From positions 744,001-808,000 of the forward strand of contig JADKJH010000001.1 of the NCBI GenBank assembly GCA_016722505.1: a DNA stretch of 64,000 nucleotides, written 5' to 3'. The notes beneath the pieces were generated by a model. The model saw only the letters and a list, made by a program, of their open reading frames with translations. It had not been told where the DNA came from and ran no database searches. Positions 1 through 7,277 of this stretch are shown here, piece after piece (position 1 is the first letter of the stretch; every line of letters begins with the position of its first letter). The DNA comes from Holophagaceae bacterium (GTDB lineage: Bacteria > Acidobacteriota > Holophagae > Holophagales > Holophagaceae). The translations under genes were made by a program, and so were the position numbers.

Positions 1-354
1 AACCTGCTTCTGGATGATTTCAAGGGCAGCCTTGAATTGGCGCCAGGCGCGGACAGCGCTGGCTTCCCCATCCCGGAGGCTCCCGCCGCCACCACCAAGG
101 TACCTGCTCCTTCTTCGAAGGACCTGCTGGAACACGGCCTCTTGGCCGCCGATCTCCAGGCCATGCAGGGAGCCTTAGCGAAGGTCATCGGTCCCATGGC
201 CAAGATCATTTTTTTGGAATGCCTCGAAAAGTGGCTTCAGCGCAACGCGCCGTCCAGGGAGAAGCTTCCGGCCCTCACCGACCTGGTGCTGCGGGAGATC
301 GCCGATCCTGAGAAAGCCGTGAAGTACCAGAACATGCTGGAGGCCCTTCCATGA
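1..354 (+). CDS. C-terminal part of a signalling protein, DUF8082-like tail (5-prime end outside window)
   Basis: The frame is open from base 1, so the protein starts before the window; the visible part is about 117 residues. A Pro/Ala/Thr-rich linker leads into a helical C-terminal domain with the core GALAKVIGPMAKIIFLE. That core resembles the small helical domain (IGPxA signature) found at the end of some bacterial Ser/Thr kinases and response regulators, annotated as DUF8082-like; the assignment is from memory of the family. The stop lies 25 bases before a Roadblock-like gene on the same strand. The same kind of neighbourhood recurs at 12-13 kb, where a REC-DUF4388 protein precedes a Roadblock-like protein. 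The full protein could therefore be a response regulator, but its N-terminus is not visible. Confidence 0.6.
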   Translation, partial: NLLLDDFKGSLELAPGADSAGFPIPEAPAATTKVPAPSSKDLLEHGLLAADLQAMQGALAKVIGPMAKIIFLECLEKWLQRNAPSREKLPALTDLVLREIADPEKAVKYQNMLEALP

Positions 355-379
355 TCAGAAATAAGGAAGGGGCGATGCG

Positions 380-718
380 ATGAGACTTAACGCGGACAAG
401 CTCGCCCAGCTGAAATCCATTCCAGGCCTCGCCGGCCATGTCCTTGTGGGGCCAAGTGGCGAACTCCTGTCCCACGACGCGCCCAATGCCGAGTCTCTCG
501 CAGCTCTGGTGGCCATCTGTCGCCAAAGCAGCCCGGCCGCAGAAAGGGAATTGATGTCGTCACCCGTTCATTCACTGGCTTTCCACCGGGGACATAACGA
601 ACGCTTCTTCATCATGCCCCTTGGAAAGGATTCCATTGGATTCTTCCAGAAGAAGGAAGCGGTGGGGGTGGAACTGCTCGCCCAAGTGACGGAATGGATG
701 GATTCCCTTGGCGAGTAA
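380..718 (+). CDS. Roadblock/LC7-like small protein
   Basis: A 112-residue soluble protein with no signal or membrane segment. It opens with KLAQLKSIPGLAGHVLVGPSG, the amphipathic helix followed by a beta hairpin that starts Roadblock/LC7 domains, and it alternates short strands and helices to the end. Family members dimerise and usually regulate small Ras-like GTPases (MglB is an example) or act as adaptors. No GTPase gene is visible in the window. The start is ATG 380, preceded by AAGGAAGGGG; the nearby ATG at 374 runs straight into a stop. It sits between the DUF8082-like gene and two sensor genes in one orientation, suggesting one operon. A second Roadblock-like protein lies at 12783-13175. 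Confidence 0.6.
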   Translation: MRLNADKLAQLKSIPGLAGHVLVGPSGELLSHDAPNAESLAALVAICRQSSPAAERELMSSPVHSLAFHRGHNERFFIMPLGKDSIGFFQKKEAVGVELLAQVTEWMDSLGE

Positions 719-772
719 GCCTGGAAGGTTGGATTCCATTCCGATGAATGCCCGATTCCATTGGAGATGACC

Positions 773-1363
773 ATGAACGCAATGCATTACGGACGCGCGA
801 TCTGCTTGGGCCTGGCAGCCCTTGCAGCTGTGGCTGCCCCCCCTGAAGCCAAAGGGTTTGAGCTAAAGGTCAAGACCTTGGCGATGGAATGCAGGGATGA
901 CGTCGCCCAGGGCATCGAGAATCTGATCAAGTCCGGAAAGCTGACCCAGGCCCAGGTCTTCGACACATTCTATGTCCCTGTCGCGAATTCCTACCCCCAG
1001 AAATTCAACACTCAGTATGACCGCCGGTTTGATGAAGTTTTCCAGTCATTATTCGACACTTACCTTAAAAAGAACCCACGATTCGTTTTCTTCATCATTG
1101 CGGATCGCAATGGTTATGTCCCAACCCACAACAGCGTGTTTTCGAAGCCACTGACAGGAAGCCGGGAATATGACGCGAAGAACAACCGGACAAAGGTGAT
1201 GTTCAACGATCGAACCGGCCTTGCCGCCGCGCGGAACACAGCCCCCTTCCTGCTCCAGGAATACCAGCGCGATACCGGTGAAACGATGTTCGACCTAAGT
1301 GTCCCCTTGGTTGTCCGAGGGCAGCACTGGGGTTGCGTCCGCGTTGGCTACCGGAAGGAATGA
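773..1363 (+). CDS. Exported single Cache-like sensor domain protein
   Basis: From ATG 773 (GGAG six bases upstream, better placed than TTG 761 or ATG 767) the protein has an N-terminal signal peptide (hydrophobic LGLAALAAVAA stretch). A periplasmic domain of about 165 residues follows. Its central motif DRNGYVPTHN and the end GETMFDLSVPLVVRGQHWG are shared with the next gene and with extracellular sensor domains of some methyl-accepting chemotaxis proteins. There is no second membrane helix, HAMP or output domain, so it may be a soluble periplasmic ligand binder. It is a paralogue of the neighbouring 1440-2333 protein. The ligand is unknown. Confidence 0.65.
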   Translation: MNAMHYGRAICLGLAALAAVAAPPEAKGFELKVKTLAMECRDDVAQGIENLIKSGKLTQAQVFDTFYVPVANSYPQKFNTQYDRRFDEVFQSLFDTYLKKNPRFVFFIIADRNGYVPTHNSVFSKPLTGSREYDAKNNRTKVMFNDRTGLAAARNTAPFLLQEYQRDTGETMFDLSVPLVVRGQHWGCVRVGYRKE

Positions 1364-1439
1364 AGCATTCCAGGAAAATTGATTCCGCCCATTCAAATTC
1401 CCCAATTTCACATCCACCAGATCCGTCAGGAGCCAACAT

Positions 1440-2333
1440 ATGTTTCGAACCGTCAGTTTCAAGGTCGCCTTTTTCGCCAACACAGTCCTGTTGGTCGTCA
1501 TGGCCATCGGCACCTACATACTTATCAACCACCAGAATACGGCCTTGACCAACCAATTCGTGGCGGAAGGGAAATTCATGTCCCTCACGGGCGCCAAATC
1601 CGTCGGCCGAGTCATGGAAGAAGCCATTGACAACGGAGTCTTCACGGTCCAAGACGCCTTCGATAAGGACTATGTCGCCATCCCCGGTTTTGAACCGCCC
1701 AAATTCCACTCCAAATACGACTTCTATACCGACAAGGCGCTCCTTTCCTTGCAGGATGAGTATCTGAAAAACCCCAACGCCCTTTTCGCCATAGCCGTGG
1801 ACATCAACGGCTACCTCCCCACCCACAATTCAAAATACCAGCAAGCCATCACCGGGGACCGGGAGAAGGACAAGATCGGCAACCGCACCAAACGCATCTT
1901 TGATGACCCAGTCGGACTCGCCGCGGCAAAAAACCAGACTGAAGGATTCGTCCAAGCCTACGCCAGGGATACCGGAGAATCCCTCATGGACATCTCTTCG
2001 CCTGTTTTCGTGAAAGGGCGGCAATGGGGAAACTTCCGTGTGGGCTTGTCCACGAATGCCCTTCAGAAGGCCAAGCAAGGAAACACCATCGACATGATCG
2101 CCTTCATGTTCGGCGGACTCATGATGTCCACGTTCTCCGTGCTGTTCACCGTGAAGATCGTCTTGCGGCCCCTTACCCGATTCACTCAGATCGCGGCACG
2201 GATGGCGGACGGCGACGTGGATGAGAAGATCGTAGCCACGTCGAAGGACGAAATCGGCGCCCTGGCCGACGTGCTCGAACGCATGCGGATCAGCCTCAAG
2301 GCAGCCATGGATCGGTTGTCCCGGAACAAGTAA
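1440..2333 (+). CDS. Membrane sensor: TM, Cache-like domain, TM, HAMP, no output domain
   Basis: This 297-residue protein has an N-terminal membrane helix (residues about 7-28), a periplasmic sensor domain with DINGYLPTHN and GESLMDISSPVFVKGRQWGN, a second membrane helix (about 215-237) and a HAMP region (VLRPLTRFTQIAARMADGD). It ends about 20 residues after HAMP, at DVLERMRISLKAAMDRLSRNK. A normal chemoreceptor or kinase would continue with a signalling domain; here a clean TAA and a terminator hairpin follow, so truncation by a local frameshift is not evident. The start is ATG 1440 with CAGGAG upstream. It probably pairs with the soluble paralogue before it and signals through a separate partner, possibly the Roadblock-like protein; this is inference. 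Confidence 0.7.
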   Translation: MFRTVSFKVAFFANTVLLVVMAIGTYILINHQNTALTNQFVAEGKFMSLTGAKSVGRVMEEAIDNGVFTVQDAFDKDYVAIPGFEPPKFHSKYDFYTDKALLSLQDEYLKNPNALFAIAVDINGYLPTHNSKYQQAITGDREKDKIGNRTKRIFDDPVGLAAAKNQTEGFVQAYARDTGESLMDISSPVFVKGRQWGNFRVGLSTNALQKAKQGNTIDMIAFMFGGLMMSTFSVLFTVKIVLRPLTRFTQIAARMADGDVDEKIVATSKDEIGALADVLERMRISLKAAMDRLSRNK

Positions 2334-2343
2334 GACACGCTCT

Positions 2344-2379
2344 GAGGCTGGATTCGCTTGAAAAAACGAATCCAGCCTC
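2344..2379 (+). terminator. Hairpin terminator after the sensor operon
   Basis: A perfect 13-bp stem (GAGGCTGGATTCG pairing with CGAATCCAGCCTC) with a 10-base A-rich loop begins ten bases after the TAA of the HAMP protein. It is followed by ATTCTT. The U-tract is short, so termination strength is uncertain. Confidence 0.6.
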
Positions 2380-2426
2380 ATTCTTAATTGGCGCCCACCA
2401 CTCGGATAAGGAGTGGAATAGTTGAA

Positions 2427-2465
2427 TTAAAGCGTCTTCATATCCAGCACGAACCGGTAGCGCAC
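2427..2465 (-). pseudogene. 39-bp relic of a zinc alcohol dehydrogenase 3-prime end
   Basis: The 39 bases are identical to 4874-4912, the last codons and stop of the alcohol dehydrogenase at 4874-5917, in the same orientation. Read on the minus strand they encode VRYRFVLDMKTL and a stop. Upstream on that strand the frame stays open only about seven codons before a TGA and similarity is lost. No promoter, start or domain remains, so it is a remnant of a duplicated or paralogous gene. Confidence 0.7.
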
Positions 2466-2547
2466 TGCGCCTGAATAGGTGGAGCGTCATGGGCGAAACC
2501 AACCAGAAAAACATTGGTTGTTTCGTAACCGCCACTAACCTGGAACC

Positions 2548-3507
2548 ATGCGACGGTGGGCGGTCCGGATTCTCGGGGTGGGTGGTGGGGTACTATTTTT
2601 AGCACTCTCCATACTCTGGTTTTGCGTGGCAAGGGAGTATCGCCGGGATCCGATCCCCCTGCTCGATCAGCCCGCTGCCTCGTTGACGGTACGGACCCTG
2701 CGGGAATCCGCCTTCTTCACCGCCACGGGGGAGCCCCGCCGTCTCCTGGAATATGAACTCGACGGCGCCCCCGAGGGGCCAGTCCGTCTCGCGCTTAGCC
2801 TTCCCACGGGTCCGGCTAGGCATCTCCCGGTGGTTGTCATCCTGGGCGGGCTGGAGGTGGGGCAGGAGAGCCTCCGCTATGTGGAGGCCCACGGCCCCAA
2901 CGCCATGCTGGCCCTCGCCTACCCCCGCCCCACCGCGGATCTCTACGAAGGAAGGGCCCTGTTCAAGCTTCCCCGGATACGCCGGGCGGCCCTGGCCGTT
3001 CCTTCCCAGGTCTGTGCCCTGGCGACGTGGGCGCGGGTCCAAGCATGGGCCGATCCCCAGCGTGTGAGCCTGCTGGGCTACAGCTTCGGCGCCATGTTCG
3101 TGCCTGCCACCGCACGGGTGGCCCAGGTCCGGGGGATGCCGTTCCGGACCTTGGTGATGGCTTATGGGGGCGCGGACCTGCCCGGCCTGCTTGCGGCGAA
3201 TTCAGACCTCCGGCCCGCCTGGGTGAAGTCCTTCGCCGCACATCTCGTGGGATCGGTGATCCGCCCATTGGAACCGGCCCTTCATCTACCTCATCTCAAG
3301 GGTGAGACGCTTTTTGTTACGGGGCTGAAGGATGAGCGGGTGCCCCTGGCTTACGCGCGGCTCATGCAGTCCTTGAAACCAGATCCGAAGACGATCCTGG
3401 ATCTGGATGAGGGCCATATGGATCCCTCACTGCCCGACCTCAACCGGAAGATCGTGGCCTCAAGCCAAGCCTGGCTGGTGGACCGGGGCGCGATGGATGC
3501 GCCCTGA
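2548..3507 (+). CDS. Alpha/beta-hydrolase, membrane-anchored
   Basis: A 319-residue protein starting at ATG 2548 with an N-terminal hydrophobic helix (ILGVGGGVLFLALSILWFCV) that is either an uncleaved anchor or a signal. The hydrolase fold shows the nucleophile elbow GYSFG (Gly-Tyr-Ser-Phe-Gly), a late Asp region (FVTGLKDERVPLAY) and a C-terminal His (LDEGHMDPS), consistent with a Ser-Asp-His triad. It resembles dienelactone-hydrolase or acyl-peptidase-like proteins, but the substrate cannot be read from the sequence. It converges with the minus-strand gene ending at 3516 and has no obvious operon partner. Confidence 0.7.
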   Translation: MRRWAVRILGVGGGVLFLALSILWFCVAREYRRDPIPLLDQPAASLTVRTLRESAFFTATGEPRRLLEYELDGAPEGPVRLALSLPTGPARHLPVVVILGGLEVGQESLRYVEAHGPNAMLALAYPRPTADLYEGRALFKLPRIRRAALAVPSQVCALATWARVQAWADPQRVSLLGYSFGAMFVPATARVAQVRGMPFRTLVMAYGGADLPGLLAANSDLRPAWVKSFAAHLVGSVIRPLEPALHLPHLKGETLFVTGLKDERVPLAYARLMQSLKPDPKTILDLDEGHMDPSLPDLNRKIVASSQAWLVDRGAMDAP

Positions 3508-3515
3508 TCAGCGGA

Positions 3516-4184
3516 TCATTCGTGCTCGAAGCGGGCGATCTCATCCAGCATGCGCTGGGCATTGTTCAAGCTTGTGCCTGCGGTGGCATCTTCCAACGTC
3601 TCGGCCAGTTTGGGGCGGCCTCGGGACCAGCGGAGGAAGAGCCAGGTCAGGATCAGTCCCACGATGCCAACGGCGACATTGAGGGTGATCACCTGGGGCA
3701 CCTTCACATACAAGTCCACGCCGAAGCGCCCCATGAAGAGCATTGTCATGCAGGGAATCCACAGCAGCCACCAGGGCAGGCCGATGCACATCTCACCCAC
3801 CACATAGAAGCGGCGGAGCCCGGCCAACTGCTTCTGGATGCTGAGCACCGGAGCGCCGAAATCGATGCGGTGGATGAGCACCTGCACGCGGACGCCGAAG
3901 AGGACCATCGCCAGCCCATAGGCATGCATCAGCAGACCTGTGAACAGCAGGTGCGGAACCTGTTGGTGGTTCCACCAGAACCCGGCGGAGTAGAGGGCCA
4001 GCAGAGCGCCGAGGACCATCTGGATCGCCTGCCCCCAAACCAGCGGCCGCAAGCCGTGGCGGGCCTTTTCCTTGCGGCTTTCCCGCAGGAGTTGCAGGTT
4101 GAGGGTGGCCTGCTGATCCAGTTTCTGGTTCAGGGTCTGCCATTCGGATTTGAAGTCGTCCAGTTCCATGGTGTGCTCTCTCAT
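3516..4184 (-). CDS. Membrane protein coupled to an ECF sigma factor
   Basis: A 222-residue protein with a soluble N-terminal segment of about 50 residues (MELDDFKSEWQTLNQKLDQQ) and four likely membrane helices, then a charged C-terminal tail. Its ATG overlaps the stop codon of the upstream sigma-factor gene by four bases (ATGA), so the two are translationally coupled. Position and topology suggest it controls that sigma factor, as anti-sigma factors do, but no ZAS-type zinc motif is present. A second in-frame ATG at 4169 (MELDD) is an alternative start. Confidence 0.6.
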   Translation of the reverse strand: MREHTMELDDFKSEWQTLNQKLDQQATLNLQLLRESRKEKARHGLRPLVWGQAIQMVLGALLALYSAGFWWNHQQVPHLLFTGLLMHAYGLAMVLFGVRVQVLIHRIDFGAPVLSIQKQLAGLRRFYVVGEMCIGLPWWLLWIPCMTMLFMGRFGVDLYVKVPQVITLNVAVGIVGLILTWLFLRWSRGRPKLAETLEDATAGTSLNNAQRMLDEIARFEHE

Positions 4185-4690
4185 GTTGTGGCGCCGGGCG
4201 CGAAGCCCTGGCGGAGGCGTTCTTTGATGCGGCTGATCTTGGTGGCGACGTTCGTGGCGCTGATGCCGAGGATCTCGGCGATTTCGGCGTGGCTGTGGTC
4301 GTCCAGATAGAGCAGCACGAGGGCTTTGTTCAGATTGTCCAGCCCCTCGATGAAACGGTGGAGGGCTTGGATCTCGTCGGAAGGCGGGCCGGCATCGGTG
4401 GTTGCCGGAAGGTCCCGCAGGTGGTCGTCACCGTATAGAAGGTGGTGGTGCGCGCTTTCCTGGCGATGAAAGCTGATGGCCACGTTGAGGGCGATGCGGT
4501 ACATCCAGGTGGAGAACTTGCACCGGCCATCGAAGCGCGGGTAGGACCGCCACACCTGGAGGGACATCTCCTGGATGAGGTCGTTGCGATCCTCCGCCCG
4601 CTGGCAGTAGGTGTTGGCCACCTTGTGGAGGATTCCCTTATGAGCGTCGAGCAAGGCCAGGCATTGATCGTGTTCGGTGGTGGAAGACAT
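4181..4690 (-). CDS. ECF-type RNA polymerase sigma factor
   Basis: From ATG 4690 the protein is about 169 residues. Region 2 is seen in DLIQEMSLQVWRSYPRFDG and FSTWMYRIALNVAI, and region 4 in LVLLYLDDHSHAEIAEILGIS followed by the recognition helix VATKISRIKERLRQGF. The family directs RNA polymerase to stress-type promoters. The start at 4690 is preferred over the upstream TTG-initiated frame because the conserved part begins right after it. It is followed by an overlapping membrane-protein gene that may be its regulator. The regulon is unknown. Confidence 0.85.
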   Translation of the reverse strand: MSSTTEHDQCLALLDAHKGILHKVANTYCQRAEDRNDLIQEMSLQVWRSYPRFDGRCKFSTWMYRIALNVAISFHRQESAHHHLLYGDDHLRDLPATTDAGPPSDEIQALHRFIEGLDNLNKALVLLYLDDHSHAEIAEILGISATNVATKISRIKERLRQGFAPGATT

Positions 4691-4773
4691 GGGGCCTCGA
4701 AGTGCGCCCCGGGGTGAGGTCGCCGTTACAACATGATTCGCCGAGCCCACGGAAAAATCACAGCGGTACGAAA

Positions 4774-4866
4774 ATAATCAACCGCGAAGGACGCAAAGCC
4801 ACACGAACGAGGATCTGGTAGTTCCCCCCTTCGTGTCCATTAGCGTCATTCGCGGTTTATTGATCT
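4774..4866. repeat. Intergenic long imperfect inverted repeat
   Basis: The left arm contains AACCGCGAAGGACGCAAAG and the right arm, reverse-complemented, AACCGCGAATGACGCTAA. The arms are about 38 bases each, with scattered mismatches, around a 17-base centre. It fills the gap between the sigma-factor and alcohol dehydrogenase genes. Similar short-period intergenic motifs occur elsewhere in the window (22.5, 26.3, 28.2, 43.7 and 60.6 kb). Confidence 0.65.
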
Positions 4867-4873
4867 TTGCTCG

Positions 4874-5917
4874 TTAAAGCGTCTTCATATCCAGCACGAA
4901 CCGGTAGCGCACATCGCCCTTCATCATGCGCTCGTAGGCCTCGTTGACCCGCTGGACCGGGATCAGCTCGATCTCAGAAACGATGCCGTGTCCGGCACAG
5001 AAATCCAACATTTCCTGAGTCTCGGCGATGCCGCCGATAAGCGAGCCGGAAAGGGTCTTGCGGCCGAAGATCAGCGATGTCGCTGCGACCGGGGTGGGGG
5101 CCGGAGGCACGCCCAGCAGCACCATCGCACCTTCGAGGCGGAGCATCCCTAAATATTTGTTGTAGTCGTGGGGCGCGGAGATGGTGTCTATGATCAGGTC
5201 GAAATGGCCCGCCAGCCGCTTGAAAGTGGTGTCATCGGAGGTCAGCCCGAAGCCGGTGGCGCCTAGCTTCCGCGCATCCACTTCCTTCGAAGCCGAGGTG
5301 CTGAGCATGGTCACCTCGGCGCCCATGGCAGCGGCAAGTTTCACTGCCATATGGCCGAGACCGCCCAACCCAACGACGCCTACCTTGTCGCCCTTCTTGG
5401 TGTTCCAGTGGCGCAAAGGCGAGTAGGTGGTGATGCCCGCGCAGAGCAGCGGCGCAGCGGCAGCCAGATCGAGCTTGGGCGAGATGCTCAGCACGAAATC
5501 CTCGTTCACCACCACGCTGGCGGAGTAGCCGCCATACGTGGGCGTCTTGCGATCCATTTCGGTGCCGTTGTAGGTGAAGGCGCCGCCCACTTCACAAAAC
5601 TGCTCAAGATCCCGCTTGCAGCTGGCGCAGGTGCGGCAGGAATCCACCATGCAGCCCACGCCCGCCAGATCGCCTGCCTTGAATTTCTTCACGTGGCCAC
5701 CCACCGCCGTCACGCGGCCCACGATCTCGTGGCCCGGCACCATGGGGTACATGGAGCCGCCCCATTCATTGCGGACCTGGTGGATGTCGGAATGGCAGAC
5801 ACCGCAAAAGGCGATCTCGATCTGCACATCATGCGGGCCAACCTCGCGGCGGTCGATCTGGAACGGTTCCAGGGCGGAGGTAGCAGAAGCGGCGGCGAAG
5901 GCTTTGGTGATCGGCAT
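4874..5917 (-). CDS. Zinc-dependent NAD(P) alcohol dehydrogenase
   Basis: A 347-residue medium-chain dehydrogenase that oxidises alcohols or reduces aldehydes. Catalytic-zinc ligands lie in CGVCHSD and in PGHEIVGRV. The structural zinc site is a run of Cys residues in DSCRTCASCKRDLEQFC. The Rossmann signature is GVVGLGGLGHMAVKLA. The overall pattern matches the YahK/cinnamyl-alcohol-dehydrogenase-like group. The start is ATG 5917, with AAGGAG upstream; the longer upstream frame is not needed. Its last 39 bases are duplicated at 2427-2465. It appears monocistronic. Confidence 0.88.
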   Translation of the reverse strand: MPITKAFAAASATSALEPFQIDRREVGPHDVQIEIAFCGVCHSDIHQVRNEWGGSMYPMVPGHEIVGRVTAVGGHVKKFKAGDLAGVGCMVDSCRTCASCKRDLEQFCEVGGAFTYNGTEMDRKTPTYGGYSASVVVNEDFVLSISPKLDLAAAAPLLCAGITTYSPLRHWNTKKGDKVGVVGLGGLGHMAVKLAAAMGAEVTMLSTSASKEVDARKLGATGFGLTSDDTTFKRLAGHFDLIIDTISAPHDYNKYLGMLRLEGAMVLLGVPPAPTPVAATSLIFGRKTLSGSLIGGIAETQEMLDFCAGHGIVSEIELIPVQRVNEAYERMMKGDVRYRFVLDMKTL

Positions 5918-6005
5918 GGGGGACTCCTTGGGTTCAATTTTTAATGCAACTACCCGCAAATCATAGGAGGCACTCTCGGGTGCCTGAAAGGGTTGTAGGT
6001 TTCCG

Positions 6006-6643
6006 TCACAGCTTCCCGTTTCTTACCAGCAGCGCTTCCATCCGCTCCAGCCGCTCCAGGACGCCCTCGCGGATCTCCTCGACCTTTTCATGCAGGTGGG
6101 CGATCTCCAACTCGGCCTTCACGTTGTCCCGGAAAAAGCCGCGATCCAATCCGCGAGACGCTGCACGAAAGTCAACTGTTCCTGGATCTCCTCGTTGGGA
6201 TTTCGTGCCACCCGGGCCCGCAGCAGCAGATCAGCCTTCCGAGTCATGGCGCCCATGGCCCCCAGAAGGTGCAATGCCGCTTCAGGTTTCTTGCTTATGA
6301 GGAGCAGCAGATCATCACGGTCCAATTCCAGCAGTTCGGAGTCCTCGAGCGCCACGGCCGAAGCGGTGCGTGGGCCGGTGCCCAACATAGCCAGTTCGCC
6401 GAAAACCTCTCCGGGGCCACATTCTGTAAGGATGATTTTCTGCCCGGCCAGGTCTGTGATGAAGATTTCCATGCGGCCCTTCCCCACCACGTACATGGCC
6501 TGGCCTGGATCTCCGGCCTTGAAAAGGACCGTGCCCATTGCCATCGTCTTGGTGTCCACTGCCTCGGCAAGCAGAGCGCACTCGTCCGTATTCAAGGCTG
6601 AGAAAAGGGGCAGATCAGTGAGCAAGGATGCGTCGGCAGGCAT
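6006..6643 (-). pseudogene. cNMP-binding protein fused to a deleted DUF1003 domain
   Basis: The open frame (6119-6643, 174 residues) is a cyclic-nucleotide-binding domain: FKAGDPGQAMYVV, then GEVFGELAMLGTGPRTASA as the phosphate-binding cassette. It continues into EQLTFVQRLADWIAAFSG, which is how DUF1003 membrane domains begin. At that point the frame ends after two residues. Just beyond, in another frame, 6006 to about 6140 encodes RDNVKAELEIAHLHEKVEE, the characteristic DUF1003 C-terminal tail, with its own stop. The membrane helices between are missing. This looks like an internal deletion joining FSG to RDNVK out of frame, with CCGGGA at the junction. The shortened cNMP protein could still be made. 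Confidence 0.7.
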
Positions 6644-6667
6644 TTTCCCTCCGGAATGAAACCATTA

Positions 6668-7089
6668 GAGCGTGTCTTAAAATTCCCCCGTGCCGCGACG
6701 GAGGTCAGCCGCGATGCAGCGCAAGGAAGGGGCCGCAGCGGCGTATAGATCATACGCCCAAGGCCCGTGACGCCGCGATGTCCAGGCCCTGAGAGCCCGC
6801 AAGGGCGGGCGGGACGCCCCGCGTTCCGCTGGGCGTGGATGCTGGCCCCGTCCCTCCCATGTATCGAAGGCCGCACTGCGGCCTTCTCCCGCGGCAAAGC
6901 CGCGGACACGGGCCCCTGGCTGGGGCGGCGGGCTTCGCGGGGCCGCGTTACCCTCCCGTGGCGTATGGTCAATATGCCGTGGTCGGCTGCCTTCTTGGTA
7001 TCGGCTCCGCCGATACGCAAGACAAACTGATATCTGCCCCGCTTGCCCGGCGCTCCCAGCGCGGCGCAGGGGAATTTTAAGACACGCTC
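6668..7089. mobile_element. 422-bp MITE-like element with perfect 21-bp terminal inverted repeats
   Basis: The ends are perfect inverted repeats (6668-6688 and 7069-7089), beginning GAGCGTGTCTTAAAATTCC. The element is flanked on both sides by TTA (6665-6667 and 7090-7092), consistent with a 3-bp target duplication. The interior has no convincing transposase frame but contains several GC-rich hairpins (for example CCGCGG-caaag-CCGCGG near 6893). The size, ends and TNA-type target duplication suggest a non-autonomous derivative of an IS5-family element. It sits 24 bases upstream of the cNMP gene start. Confidence 0.75.
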
Positions 7090-7277
7090 TTAGACCAGGG
7101 TCCGGCGCAGAGCCATTACTGAACCACCGCTGTGGGGGCGGCCCAAGGGACCTAGCCACGTGAAAGGTGTGATCCTCGTCATCGTCGTATGCGGCCCCAC
7201 GGAGTGCCCCTCGTGATACCTTCCTCCAAACCATTTCACACCATCCATCCAGCAGCATCTTTATTTAGGGGCCGCCC

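Noticed and set aside
2498..2521. AACCAA/TTGGTT hairpin upstream of the hydrolase gene as a regulatory element
   Set aside because: The stem is only six base pairs with a long loop and no following T-run; too weak to call.
6677..7258. A 193-codon minus-strand frame across the MITE-like element
   Set aside because: It is low-complexity Arg/Ala/Gly-rich sequence from a GC-rich non-coding element, crosses its boundary, and shows no family motif.
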